Source: Streptomyces sp. R33
GTDB taxonomy: Bacteria > Actinomycetota > Actinomycetes > Streptomycetales > Streptomycetaceae
Direction: 5' to 3'
NCBI RefSeq assembly: GCF_041200175.1
Contig: NZ_CP165727.1
Span: 558,001 to 622,000 of the forward strand
DNA length: 64,000 bases
A model generated the notes under the pieces. That model searched no databases, was not told where the DNA came from, and saw only the letters and a program-made list of their open reading frames with translations. This document shows positions 50,140 to 58,183 of the stretch, one piece after another (position 1 is the first letter of the stretch; every line of letters begins with the position of its first letter). The translations under genes were made by a program, and so were the position numbers.

Positions 50140-50544
50140 ATGACCACGGAATCCACATCGCACGCGGCAGACATCGAAGCGATCAGGCGGCTCGTCGCCA
50201 CCGTCGAGCACTCCCAGCAGAACAAGGACCCCGAGGAGTTCCTCGGCCTCTTCCACCCGGACGCGATCTGGACGACCGCCCACGGCAAGGTCCTCATCGG
50301 CCTCGACGCGATCGCGGAGTTCACCCGCAAGGTCCTCCCCGCGGCGAGCTGGGACGGCGAGGTCACCTACGAGGTGGCCCACGTGCTCTTCATTCGTCCC
50401 GACGTCGCGGCGGTCAAGGTCCGACAGCGTTACCTGGCACCGGACGAGGAGAGCGAGGGCGCCCCGCTGTACGTGATCTCGAAGCAAGCCGACGGCCGCT
50501 GGCTGCTGACCGCCTGCCAGAACACGGGGGTCGTCGCCGGCTAG
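50140..50544 (+). CDS. SgcJ/EcaC family SnoaL-like protein, 134 aa
   Basis: I use ATG 50140 because the SoxR-type promoter would start transcription there (leaderless); ATG 50131 and GTG 50125 are in frame. The SnoaL/NTF2-like fold shows 'IEAIRRLVATVEHSQQNKDPEEFLGLFHPDAIWTTAHGKVLIGLDAIAEFTRKVLP' and 'VKVRQRYLAPDE'. EcaC was named in the Streptomyces coelicolor SoxR regulon, which is induced by redox-active antibiotics such as actinorhodin. The enzymatic role is unknown; SgcJ relates to enediyne pathways. Monocistronic. Confidence 0.88.
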   Translation: MTTESTSHAADIEAIRRLVATVEHSQQNKDPEEFLGLFHPDAIWTTAHGKVLIGLDAIAEFTRKVLPAASWDGEVTYEVAHVLFIRPDVAAVKVRQRYLAPDEESEGAPLYVISKQADGRWLLTACQNTGVVAG

Positions 50545-50656
50545 GGCGTACCGGAAGACCGTCGCAGCGTGTCGTGGCGCAGCCCGGAATTGCGGTTCGC
50601 CGTAGTCGACCGAGATGCCGAAGACGCGGACGTCTCAGCAGCGGGATACTTGCCTG

Positions 50657-51283
50657 ATGGACATATCGAGGGCTTCCTGGGTCAACACGACGCACGATTG
50701 GTCCGGCGTGATTGATGCGGATCACCTGGCACAGATCCGACGCAGTCCCGCGGAGTTCGCTCCGGATGGACCTTGGCACCTCGTCCTTGAGGTACTTGCC
50801 TATGCCGCCGACGAAGCGTCAAGCAAGGGTGGGGGACACAGCGTCGTCGTTCTCCATCCCGACGGTTCCGTGTCCGTCCAGGATGACGGACGGGGCACTG
50901 ACACCCGGGTGGACGAGAACGGCCGGAGTGTGAAGAAGCCGGTCATGGCCACGAAGGATCTCCGGTTCTTCGATTTCCCGCGGGTCGAGGTGCTGCCTGA
51001 CGGCCATCCTCGGCGCGGCATGTCCGTGGTTGCAGCGCTCAGCGAGTGGCTCGCCCACACCAACCGCCGCCTCAACGGGGCCTGGACTCAGCGCTACGAA
51101 AACGGCGTCCCCGTCACCGATCTTGAGCCCGTCGAGGTCGACGGCACGACCGGAACGCTGGTCCATTTCAGGCCGGACGGGTCGTTGGGTTCGGTGACCG
51201 TGCCGGCGGCCCGCGACCTTTCGCGCCTGGCCACGGTCTGGCCACATCTGGAGGTTCGGGTGGATGACCGGCGCAATGACTGA
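50657..51283 (+). CDS. Degenerate GyrB-like GHKL ATPase-domain protein, 208 aa
   Basis: The start is probably ATG 50657 (MDISRASWVNTTHDWSGV); a GATACT ends 6 bases before it, so the message may be leaderless. Homology to the GyrB N-terminal ATPase: 'WHLVLEVLAYAADEASSKGGGHSVVVLHPDGSVSVQDDGRG' (40-80). The catalytic Glu (Glu45) is kept, but the Mg-ATP Asn of 'EVVDN.ID' is replaced by Tyr49 and Asp by Ala48. The 'GGLHGVG' lid is reduced to 'RRGMSVVAALSEW'. The DNA-binding and TOPRIM parts are absent. It may bind but not hydrolyse ATP. Role unknown; no neighbour helps. Confidence 0.75.
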   Translation: MDISRASWVNTTHDWSGVIDADHLAQIRRSPAEFAPDGPWHLVLEVLAYAADEASSKGGGHSVVVLHPDGSVSVQDDGRGTDTRVDENGRSVKKPVMATKDLRFFDFPRVEVLPDGHPRRGMSVVAALSEWLAHTNRRLNGAWTQRYENGVPVTDLEPVEVDGTTGTLVHFRPDGSLGSVTVPAARDLSRLATVWPHLEVRVDDRRND

Positions 51284-51554
51284 CGGATTCGGCGATGGTG
51301 ACCGGCCTCTCACCACAGTGATCAGCTTGCTGTGACGACCGACGCGGTCTGTGGTCGGCGGCGGGCAGCGGGCGGCGGGCAGCGCCATCACCACGCGCAG
51401 CACCGCCATCCGGCTGACCACGATGCCCAGCACAGCCCCAGCCGGCCACCGCGCGAGCGGCCTGCTCGGGCGAACGTCACCCGCGCGCAGCCGCTGTTGT
51501 CGCAGAACAGCCGACGTACCGACAACTCGATGAGCCTGGCCAGGCGGCGCCCGC

Positions 51555-52319
51555 TCAGCCGGCGGGAACCGTCTCGCGCAGGAAGCCGATCAGCAAGTCC
51601 GTCACAGCGCCAGGCCGCTCCAGGCTGGGAAGATGGCCGGCCCAGGGCAGTTCAATGTGCCGGGTGTTGGGGAACAGCCTCGGCAGTCGGGCCGCGATCT
51701 GCCGGAAGTCCGCCAGGTCGAGGCCGCCCGAAAGAGCGAGACACGGTGCCTTGACCGCTGACAGGTCGATCTCCACCCCACTCCGCCCGGCTCCCTCGGG
51801 GGCGGCCAGTTGCACCTCGAAGGCACGCCGCTGCATCTCACGCACCGCGTCCCGGACCGCCTCCTCGGCATCCGGCCCCAGCCATGTGTCCACGTTCAGC
51901 TCCACCGCCCCCGCGATGTCACCCGCCTCGAGCAGCGAGTCCTCCCGCTCGCCGAACGCGCGCAGCTCATCGGTGGGTTCATGCCCGGGCAGCCCGGAAG
52001 CCAACAGCACCATGGCGGAGACCCGGTCCGGACGGCGCGCGGCGATCTCCACGGCAACACGTCCACCGTACGAGGAGGCGATCAGCGCCGCTTGCTCGAC
52101 GCCGAGGGAGTCCAGCAGGTCCAGTACATCTTCGGCATCGTTGTGGCGCCGGTCCGGCAAGGGAGACTGGCCAAAGCCCCGGAAGTCGCAACGCACCACC
52201 CGGTATCCGGCCTCGACCAGTGCCGACCACTGTGAGTCCCACATCCTCCGGTCGCATACCGCGGAGTGCAGAAGTACCAGCGCGGGGCCGTCTCCGGATG
52301 CATCGTAAGCAAGAGTCAT
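51555..52319 (-). CDS. Alpha/beta hydrolase, 254 aa
   Basis: ATG 52317-52319 (MTLAYDASGDGPALVLLHSAVCDRRMW); the frame continues upstream without a good start. Classic features: 'LVLLHSAVCDRRMWDSQW' (14-31), 'VVRCDFRGFGQSPLPD', nucleophile region 'LIASSYGGRVAVEIAAR' (near 92-97; the first Gly of G-x-S-x-G is Ser), and 'IELPWAGHLPSLERP' for His. Small-molecule esterase or lactonase like RutD/PcaD relatives. Cytoplasmic. Divergent from the GNAT gene region. Confidence 0.85.
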   Translation of the reverse strand: MTLAYDASGDGPALVLLHSAVCDRRMWDSQWSALVEAGYRVVRCDFRGFGQSPLPDRRHNDAEDVLDLLDSLGVEQAALIASSYGGRVAVEIAARRPDRVSAMVLLASGLPGHEPTDELRAFGEREDSLLEAGDIAGAVELNVDTWLGPDAEEAVRDAVREMQRRAFEVQLAAPEGAGRSGVEIDLSAVKAPCLALSGGLDLADFRQIAARLPRLFPNTRHIELPWAGHLPSLERPGAVTDLLIGFLRETVPAG

Positions 52320-52678
52320 GCGACAGACCCTAGGCCAGTACCCCAGCTGTGGATCGTGACCTTCGTGTCTGGGATGCGGCACGCTTTGGCCGAGCGGGCC
52401 ACCGCCAGGACGTGGCTCCGGCTTGGTCGCGAAGACGGTTTCCTCGTTGAGCCCTGCCGCCCGGCAGCGGTCCGGGCGCGCGTCCAGCAGCGCGGGACGT
52501 ACAGCTCCCGGTCCACCGCCGCGTGTCCCCGGGCGCCGGCGTAACGGCACAGCAGATGCTGTATGCCGTGCCGGCTGGCCCCCGGCCCAGTCCGCGATCG
52601 ACAATCCGTGGACGGCCCCGCGGAAGACCACGTACCGTGTGGCTTCACGCCCTGACAAGACGGGAGGAGGCGAGTGCC
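52320..52678. other. 359-base intergenic region, no gene seen
   Basis: It lies upstream of both the leftward hydrolase and the rightward small ORF/GNAT unit and must carry both promoters. The minus-strand frame stays open but is not protein-like. No clear hexamers. Confidence 0.35.
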
Positions 52679-52741
52679 GTGCAGTTCACACCTTTCCAGC
52701 GCTCCCTCTTCCGCTGTCCCGGCGTGGTTCGTCTGTTCTGA
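52679..52741 (+). CDS. Upstream leader-like ORF, 20 aa
   Basis: GTG 52679 has GGGAGGAGG 8 bases upstream, far stronger than chance would need, and the frame ends at TGA 52739-52741, 39 bases before the GNAT gene. The peptide contains 'FTPFQRSLFRCPGVV' with one Cys and several Arg. A GTG at 52674 in another frame is a competing start but lies too close to the same site. It may be a regulatory uORF of the GNAT gene. Confidence 0.5.
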   Translation: MQFTPFQRSLFRCPGVVRLF

Positions 52742-52780
52742 CCGGGAGCGCTCCAAGCAGCCTGTATCCCGGAGGAATCC

Positions 52781-53680
52781 ATGACCGATCCGGTCGTCCG
52801 CGCGCTTTCCGCGAGCGACGCTCATCTCTTCGACGCACACCCCGACCCCCTGGGCGCCCGTGAAGGCCATCGGCGTACCCGGTTCCGCCCCGACTGGAAG
52901 CGCGTCGCCCTGCGCGACGGCGAGGTCGTCGCACGCGGCGCATGGTGGGGCGGCCCCGACGACTCGGAGCCCGTCAACATCAACTGGTTCGACGTGGCCG
53001 GGGGCGAGGAGGAGGCCGGGGCCGAGCTCCTGCGCTCCGCTCCCTGGCAGGTCGAACTCGAGATCAACCTGCCCGGCGGCTGGCGGGAAAAGACCGACCT
53101 GCGCGCCTGCGCCGAGGCGCGCTTCGCCGCCGCACGAGCCGCGGGGTACGAACTCCTGGTGGAACGCTTCCTGTACCGCTGGACCCCGGAGCGAGGTCTG
53201 CCCGAGCGGCCCGGACGCCTGCGCTTCAGCGCCGAACCCGACGACACCGTGTTCTTCGACGCGTTGCGCCGCATCCACTCCGTCACCCTGGACGCCCACG
53301 CGTTCAGGGCCATCGCGGAGGGCGGCCTCGACCAGGCCGCCCAGGAGGAGCTCGACTTCTTCCGCTGGTGCCCCTCCCCGCGGGAGTGGTGGCAGATCGC
53401 ACGCACGCCGGAGGGCGACCTGGCCGGCATCCACATCCCGGCCCACAACCCATCCGGCCCGGCCATCGGCTTCATCGGAATCGTCCCGGAACAGCGCGGC
53501 CGCGGCTACGCATACGACCTCCTCGCGGAGTGCACCCACCTCCTCGTCGAGCAGGGCGCGGAGTTCATCAGCGGAGCGACGAACCAGGGAAGCTTCCCCA
53601 TGGCCGCGAACTTTGCCAAGGCCGGCTTCCCCGTCATCAGTGAGTGCATCAACTTCCACCCGGCGGGCCAAGCGGCCTAG
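52781..53680 (+). CDS. GNAT N-acetyltransferase, 299 aa
   Basis: ATG 52781 with GGAGGAATCC directly upstream. The C-terminal half (about 150-290) has the GNAT fold with an acetyl-CoA loop 'GFIGIVPEQRGRGYAYDLLAECTHLLVEQGAEFISGATNQGSFPMAANFAKAGF'. The N-terminal half ('WKRVALRDGEVVARGAWWGGPDD', 'FLYRWTPERGLPERPGRLRF') resembles a second, degenerate GNAT-like domain. Substrate unknown. Preceded by a short ORF with a strong ribosome site, which may control it. Confidence 0.88.
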   Translation: MTDPVVRALSASDAHLFDAHPDPLGAREGHRRTRFRPDWKRVALRDGEVVARGAWWGGPDDSEPVNINWFDVAGGEEEAGAELLRSAPWQVELEINLPGGWREKTDLRACAEARFAAARAAGYELLVERFLYRWTPERGLPERPGRLRFSAEPDDTVFFDALRRIHSVTLDAHAFRAIAEGGLDQAAQEELDFFRWCPSPREWWQIARTPEGDLAGIHIPAHNPSGPAIGFIGIVPEQRGRGYAYDLLAECTHLLVEQGAEFISGATNQGSFPMAANFAKAGFPVISECINFHPAGQAA

Positions 53681-53904
53681 GGGGTGTCACGCGGTGAGTG
53701 GTCCGGTCCGAGGGCAGGTCCGCACCGCTTGCCGGCGCCCGGCGGCATGCCGGCCAACAGTGTGATCGACAGCGGGCGCGGGAGGCGGAGCTGGGGTTCG
53801 GTCCCTACGCGGAACCTCACGCACCATCGTCCAAGACCCGCTACCGGCTTCAGCGATAGCCGCCCGCCATAGAGCCGTTCGGCTCGCAGCCCGACCGGTC
53901 GTGC

Positions 53905-54477
53905 TCAGGCGGCCGGTTCGATGGGCTCAAGGACGGCCTCGAGGTCGACCGTGACATCGACCATGGGGCTGACGACCACTCCGCCACGGTCGACCACATC
54001 GTTCCAACTCACACCGAAGTCATGCCGGTTGATACGTGTCGTGGCGGTGAATCCGGCGCGGCGCCTGGGCCCGAGGTCCCGCCCTTCCTCCCACCAAGGG
54101 GTATCCCACTGTCCCAAGTAGGTGACGTCGAAGGTTACGGAGCGCGTCACGCCACGTACCGTGAGGTCGCCGGTGACCTCGAACTCGGTTCCGCTCACCT
54201 GATGAATACGCGACCCGACGAACGTCCAGGTCGGGTGGTGCTCGACGTCGAAGAAATCGGCACTGCGGAGGTGGGCGTCGCGCTGGGGCTGCCCGGTGTA
54301 CACCTGGGTCGCGTCGATCGTCGCCTCGACGCGCGCCGTCTCCGGCTCGTCGGGATCGACTTCCAGCGAGCCGTGCACGTTCTTGAGATGCCCGCGCACG
54401 TAGGTGACCATCATGTGCCTGGCGCGGAACTCCGCCGCGGTATGACCGGGCTCGAAGAACCATTTGCTCATGGCCAT
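53905..54477 (-). CDS. YceI family protein, 190 aa
   Basis: ATG 54475-54477 (a second ATG two codons later is equally good). The YceI/lipocalin-like fold is clear: 'KWFFEPGHTAAEFRARHMMVTYVRGHLKNVHGSLEVD' (5-41), 'RDAHLRSADFFDVEHHPTWTFVGSRI' (about 86-112), 'GVTRSVTFDVTYLG' and 'INRHDFGVSWND'. Family members bind isoprenoid-like lipids in a barrel; this copy has no signal peptide, so it is cytoplasmic. It follows the DoxX-like gene by 93 bases on the same strand. Confidence 0.92.
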   Translation of the reverse strand: MAMSKWFFEPGHTAAEFRARHMMVTYVRGHLKNVHGSLEVDPDEPETARVEATIDATQVYTGQPQRDAHLRSADFFDVEHHPTWTFVGSRIHQVSGTEFEVTGDLTVRGVTRSVTFDVTYLGQWDTPWWEEGRDLGPRRRAGFTATTRINRHDFGVSWNDVVDRGGVVVSPMVDVTVDLEAVLEPIEPAA

Positions 54478-54570
54478 GTGCGCCCCTGTCTCACCCCTGC
54501 AACCAGGACGGGTCCAATGGCGGTCACGGAGCGCGTACGGCAGTCGTGGGGGCCGGCTGCGCGTGGTGCG

Positions 54571-55005
54571 TCACCGGTGTTCGTTCACGCCCTCGGCGAT
54601 GAGGGAGACGCCGATACCCAGCATCCATACGTCCTTGGCCAGCGCGATTCCCTGCTCGGTCGGGCGCAGGCTGCCTTCCTCCCGCATCCCCGGCGTACGC
54701 AGGTAGAGCCCGAGGGTGCCGACGGAGAAGGCGGTCACCGCAACCCCGGCAACAGCAGCTGGAACGACCGGCAGGAGCAGTGCCGTAGCGATCGCGAGCT
54801 CCCCTGCGGAGAGCAGCCGGACGAACTTCTGGGCGTCTTGCTTGCCCAGGAACGGGTAGGTCGTGGCGGCGAACTGCTGCAGACCCTCGGCGGTGGCCTC
54901 GTCCGCACCGATTTTCGAGAAGCCGGAGTTCAGGAAGAACGCGCCGACCGTGAGCCTGAGTGGAAGCTGCCGTGCTGCGGAACATCGTGCCCAACCGGAT
55001 GCCAT
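54571..55005 (-). CDS. DoxX-like membrane protein, 144 aa
   Basis: I place the start at ATG 55003-55005 (MASGWARCSAARQLPLRLTVG), with GGGAGG upstream; the longer frame has no ribosome site. Hydrophobic helices near residues 15-35, 60-85 and 120-140, with 'LRLTVGAFFLNSGFSKI' and 'LGLYLRTPGMREEGSLRPTEQGIALAKDVWMLGIGVSLI', resemble the DoxX/DUF417-type membrane proteins. Function unknown; some act with thiosulfate or in redox stress. Probably co-transcribed with the YceI gene. Confidence 0.75.
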   Translation of the reverse strand: MASGWARCSAARQLPLRLTVGAFFLNSGFSKIGADEATAEGLQQFAATTYPFLGKQDAQKFVRLLSAGELAIATALLLPVVPAAVAGVAVTAFSVGTLGLYLRTPGMREEGSLRPTEQGIALAKDVWMLGIGVSLIAEGVNEHR

Positions 55006-55233
55006 GCCGAGCCTCCCAACATTGGCCCCGGATACCACCTTGCCATCCGTTCGAAGCATGTCAAACGGGGGCCGGTTCTCCCCCACCCGCTGCCTCCGGA
55101 GCCCGGGCCCCGGCCAGTACGGCCACGGGGCCGATGACCTCCAGAGCCTCGACGCCGGCCTAGAGCGTGACCAGCACCGTGCGGGGCCTTAGGGCCGACC
55201 TCGTAGATCCAGCGGATCCTGTGGAGTGCTCGG

Positions 55234-55407
55234 CTACGGCCGGTAGACGAGCTCGGTGGCCATCGCTGCGATGACGCCCCAGACCCCGATCCCGAGCAGC
55301 CACAGGGCGTCCAGGGCGGCGCCGGTGGCGATGACGGTCAGTCCGGCCGCCCCGAGGGCCAGTACGGTCTGACGGATTTGGCGGTCTGGGCGCGAGCGCG
55401 TGTGCAC
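55234..55407 (-). CDS. Small two-helix membrane protein, 57 aa
   Basis: GTG 55405-55407 to TAG 55234-55236. After a basic start (VHTRSRPDRQIRQT), helix one 'VLALGAAGLTVIATGAALDAL' and helix two 'LWLLGIGVWGVIAAMA' fill the product. Codon use is strongly coding-like, but there is no clear ribosome site. It lies 9 bases beyond the hairpin that ends the APC permease gene. No family recognised. Confidence 0.5.
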   Translation of the reverse strand: MHTRSRPDRQIRQTVLALGAAGLTVIATGAALDALWLLGIGVWGVIAAMATELVYRP

Positions 55408-55415
55408 AGTAGTGA

Positions 55416-55459
55416 GAATCCCGCCGGACCTTCGCCATGGCGAGGGTCCGGCGGGATTC
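55416..55459 (-). terminator. Hairpin terminator after the APC permease
   Basis: GAATCCCGCCGGACC / GGTCCGGCGGGATTC, a 15-bp perfect outer stem, with an inner CGCC / GGCG stem. It starts 22 bases after the permease stop. Confidence 0.85.
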
Positions 55460-55481
55460 CTGTCGGGGTCCCTGCGCCGCG

Positions 55482-57419
55482 TCAGCCGGCGTGGACGTGG
55501 GGGCGGCGGGCGCGGTCCGGTTCGGCTTCGCGAATGACCTCGCGGGTCACGGGGGCCACCTCACCCTGTCCGAAGAGGAAGAAGCGGAAGAAGTTGGCCA
55601 TCGGGTTGCCCTCGGTCCACTCGAAGTAGATGTGCGGCCGCTGGCCGGTCTCGTCGCGGACGTGGAGGAGGAGGGCGGCGAGGGCGTTGGGGATGCTGGA
55701 GCTCTCCAGGGTCAGGACGCGGTAGCGGTCGTGCAGGACCTCGCCGCGTACGCGCATGCCGGATTCGAACTCGGACGCGTCCAGGACGGTGACCTCGACG
55801 AACATCACGTCGTCCTCGGCCGGGATGTCGTTGTCCGCGCGGATCTGCGCCTTCTTCTGCCGGTACTCCTCGAAGTCCCGGTTGTCGGGCTCGTTCGCGA
55901 TGAACCGGATCGTGCGGTTGGCGGTGTCGCGGATGAACCGCTGCGCCATGTCGTCGAACTCGATGTCCGTGACGCGCAGCTCGAATACCCGGGCGAGTCG
56001 GGACAAGAGGGAGAGCGCCATGATGCCGCCGATGAAGCAGGCGCCGATCTTCACGCCGTCCGGCCGCTCCACGACGTTGACGGCCGTCGTGTAGATGAAG
56101 ACGGCCGAGATGATGCCGAAGCCGATCGTCCAGCCGCGCTCCCCCGCCCGGCGCGCCGCGATGGTCACGGCGACCGCGGCCGAGGTGATCAGTACGAGGA
56201 CACCGGTGGCGTACGCACCGCCCTGCGCGTCCACGTCGGCGTTGAAGATCCAGGTCACGAGGAACGCGATCAGCGTGAACACGATGACCATGGGGCGCAG
56301 GGCGCGGGCCCAGTGCGGGGCCATGCCGTACCGGGGCAGGTAGCGCGGCATCAGGTTCAGCAGGCCGGCCATCGCGGAGGCGCCGGCGAACCAGAGGATC
56401 AGGATGGTCGAGATGTCGTAGACGGTGCCGAACGCGGAGCCCAGGTATTCGTGGGCGAGGTAGGCGAGGGCGCGGCCGTTGGCCTCGCCGCCCGGCTGGA
56501 ACTGGTCGGCCGGGATCAGCAGGGTGGTGATGAGGCTGGAGCAGATCAGGAAGATGCTCATGATCACGGCGGCCGTGGTCAGCAGCTTCTTGGCACCGCG
56601 GATTCGGCCGGCGGGCTTGGCTTCGGTGTCGTCGGGCTCGCCTCGGACGTGCGGCATGACCGCCACACCGGTCTCGAAGCCGGACAGGCCCAGCGCGAGC
56701 TTCGGGAACACGACGAGCGCGATGGCGATCATCATGAAGGGGTTGCCGTGTTCGGCGGTCAGCGCGGTCGTCCAGTCGGTGATGACCTGGGGTTCGGTGA
56801 ACACGTTCCACAGCCCGACCGCCACCACGACGACGTTCAGGCCGAGATACGCGAAGACCAGGACCACCGCCACGCCGATGGCCTCGCTGAACCCCTTCAG
56901 GAACACCCCGCCCAGGAGCGCGATCAGGATCAGGGTGATCAGTACCTCGTGGCCGTGCAGGGTGCTGGTGAGGTGCGGGTTCTCCACCATGTGCGCGGTC
57001 GCGTCCGCCGCGGAGAGGGTGATGGTGATGAGGAAGTCGGTCGCCGCGAACCCGAGGAGGGTCAGGACGAACAGCTTCCCCTTCCAGAAGGTGAGCAGCC
57101 GCTCCAGCATGGCGATCGAACCCTCGCCGTGCGGGCTCTCCTCGGCGACCCGCCGGTAGACGGGGAGCGCGCCGAACAGTGTCAGCAGCACGAGCACGAT
57201 GGTCGCCAGCGGCGACAGCAGGCCGGCCGCGAGGAACGCGATACCGGGTTGGTAGCCGAGGGTGGAGAAGTAGTCGAGACCGGTCAGGCACATGACGCGC
57301 CACCACGGCCGGCCGTGGGGCTGGGCCGCCGCCTCCTTGGCGGCGGGCGAACTCGTCTGGGCGGTCAAGCCTTCCAGCATCCACGCGCGCAGGCGCGAGG
57401 AGCGGGCAGGGGTGGCCAT
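55482..57419 (-). CDS. APC superfamily permease, 645 aa
   Basis: ATG 57417-57419 with AGGAG 10 bases upstream; the open frame continues upstream into the kdpB scar and is not part of the gene. '[54 protein letters not shown]' begins about 12 predicted membrane helices (residues 45-490). A soluble C-terminal domain (about 500-645, '[36 protein letters not shown]') follows. The group is an actinobacterial APC family often found with Kdp potassium genes; potassium or amino-acid uptake is possible. A hairpin element lies in its 5' leader. Confidence 0.85.
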   Translation of the reverse strand: MATPARSSRLRAWMLEGLTAQTSSPAAKEAAAQPHGRPWWRVMCLTGLDYFSTLGYQPGIAFLAAGLLSPLATIVLVLLTLFGALPVYRRVAEESPHGEGSIAMLERLLTFWKGKLFVLTLLGFAATDFLITITLSAADATAHMVENPHLTSTLHGHEVLITLILIALLGGVFLKGFSEAIGVAVVLVFAYLGLNVVVVAVGLWNVFTEPQVITDWTTALTAEHGNPFMMIAIALVVFPKLALGLSGFETGVAVMPHVRGEPDDTEAKPAGRIRGAKKLLTTAAVIMSIFLICSSLITTLLIPADQFQPGGEANGRALAYLAHEYLGSAFGTVYDISTILILWFAGASAMAGLLNLMPRYLPRYGMAPHWARALRPMVIVFTLIAFLVTWIFNADVDAQGGAYATGVLVLITSAAVAVTIAARRAGERGWTIGFGIISAVFIYTTAVNVVERPDGVKIGACFIGGIMALSLLSRLARVFELRVTDIEFDDMAQRFIRDTANRTIRFIANEPDNRDFEEYRQKKAQIRADNDIPAEDDVMFVEVTVLDASEFESGMRVRGEVLHDRYRVLTLESSSIPNALAALLLHVRDETGQRPHIYFEWTEGNPMANFFRFFLFGQGEVAPVTREVIREAEPDRARRPHVHAG

Positions 57420-57436
57420 CGTGGGGTGCTCCTGTC

Positions 57437-57482
57437 GTACGCAAAGAATCAGCCGTCGACATCGACGGCTGAGCCAGCGTAC
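57437..57482 (-). promoter_or_regulatory. Structured 5' leader of the APC permease
   Basis: An 11-bp perfect hairpin (TCAGCCGTCGA arm at 57449-57459, 2-base loop) is enclosed by a GTACGC / GCGTAC outer stem (57437-57442, 57477-57482), 18-63 bases before the start codon. Actinobacterial K+ permeases often have c-di-AMP riboswitches here, but I do not find that consensus. Could be a new RNA element or a protein site. Confidence 0.5.
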
Positions 57483-57589
57483 GCAGGCTGATCGCTCATG
57501 CACGCGAGCGGGCAAACCCTGACGCGTCCTTAACGCACACAGTGCCACCTGTGGCGTAGTGGGTAGCAGCTCACCCGAGGCAGCGCAGC

Positions 57590-58124
57590 CGAGGCCGGGG
57601 ACGGTGGACACCAGCAGGTCGATGAGCTTGATGCCGACGAAGGGCAGGACCGGGCCGCCGAGGCCGTAGAGGGCGACGAGGGATCTGCCCTCGGGCGCTT
57701 CGTCGGCGAGCGAGGACAGTTGGGCGGCGTCCGCCGGCTTGATGTGGTGACGCCCGGCAGCGGGATGGACGTTGCGCTGGACGAGCCGGTCCATGCCCGC
57801 GATGCCGATCGCCGACAGGAGGGCGCCGATCGTGGTGGGGATGAGAGTGACGAGGAGGGCGAACAGGACCGCGATCTCGTTCGGGGTCTTCTGCCGGGTG
57901 GCGCCCTCGACCAGGGCGATCATCCGGTCGATGAAGCTGTGCCCCGGGCGCGAGGTGACCCGTACGACGATCGCGTCGGACAGCACCGTCATACCGCCCG
58001 TGACGCCGGACCGGTCGCCACCCGACTCCCTCGACACGGGCGCCGATTCACCGGTGACGGCCGACTCGTCCACCATTGCGGCCCGTTCCGCTGGAAGTGC
58101 GCATGTGGGCGCGGGAATTGGCAC
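57590..58124 (-). pseudogene. kdpB: kdpB remnant (K+-transporting ATPase B, internally deleted)
   Basis: The reading keeps unmistakable KdpB pieces in one frame: '[28 protein letters not shown]', '[31 protein letters not shown]', '[25 protein letters not shown]', '[18 protein letters not shown]' and the C-terminal '[30 protein letters not shown]'. The phosphorylation site DKTGT and hundreds of residues between are missing, as are kdpA, kdpC and the N-terminus. The frame runs on into the APC gene. A pump cannot be made. It marks a lost kdpFABC operon between two APC permease genes. Confidence 0.85.
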
Positions 58125-58183
58125 CTTCTTGACGTCGGCGCACGAGAGGTGTCAAGCCGCCGTCAGAGGTGCGTCAAGGCACG

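Noticed and set aside
57420..57600. c-di-AMP (ydaO-type) riboswitch upstream of the APC permease
   Set aside because: The position is right but the conserved sequence blocks are not found; listed only as an unassigned structured leader.
55482..58124. A single 880-aa membrane protein spanning kdpB pieces and the APC permease
   Set aside because: The APC part has its own ATG and AGGAG at 57417-57434; the upstream part is a deleted kdpB remnant that happens to stay in frame.
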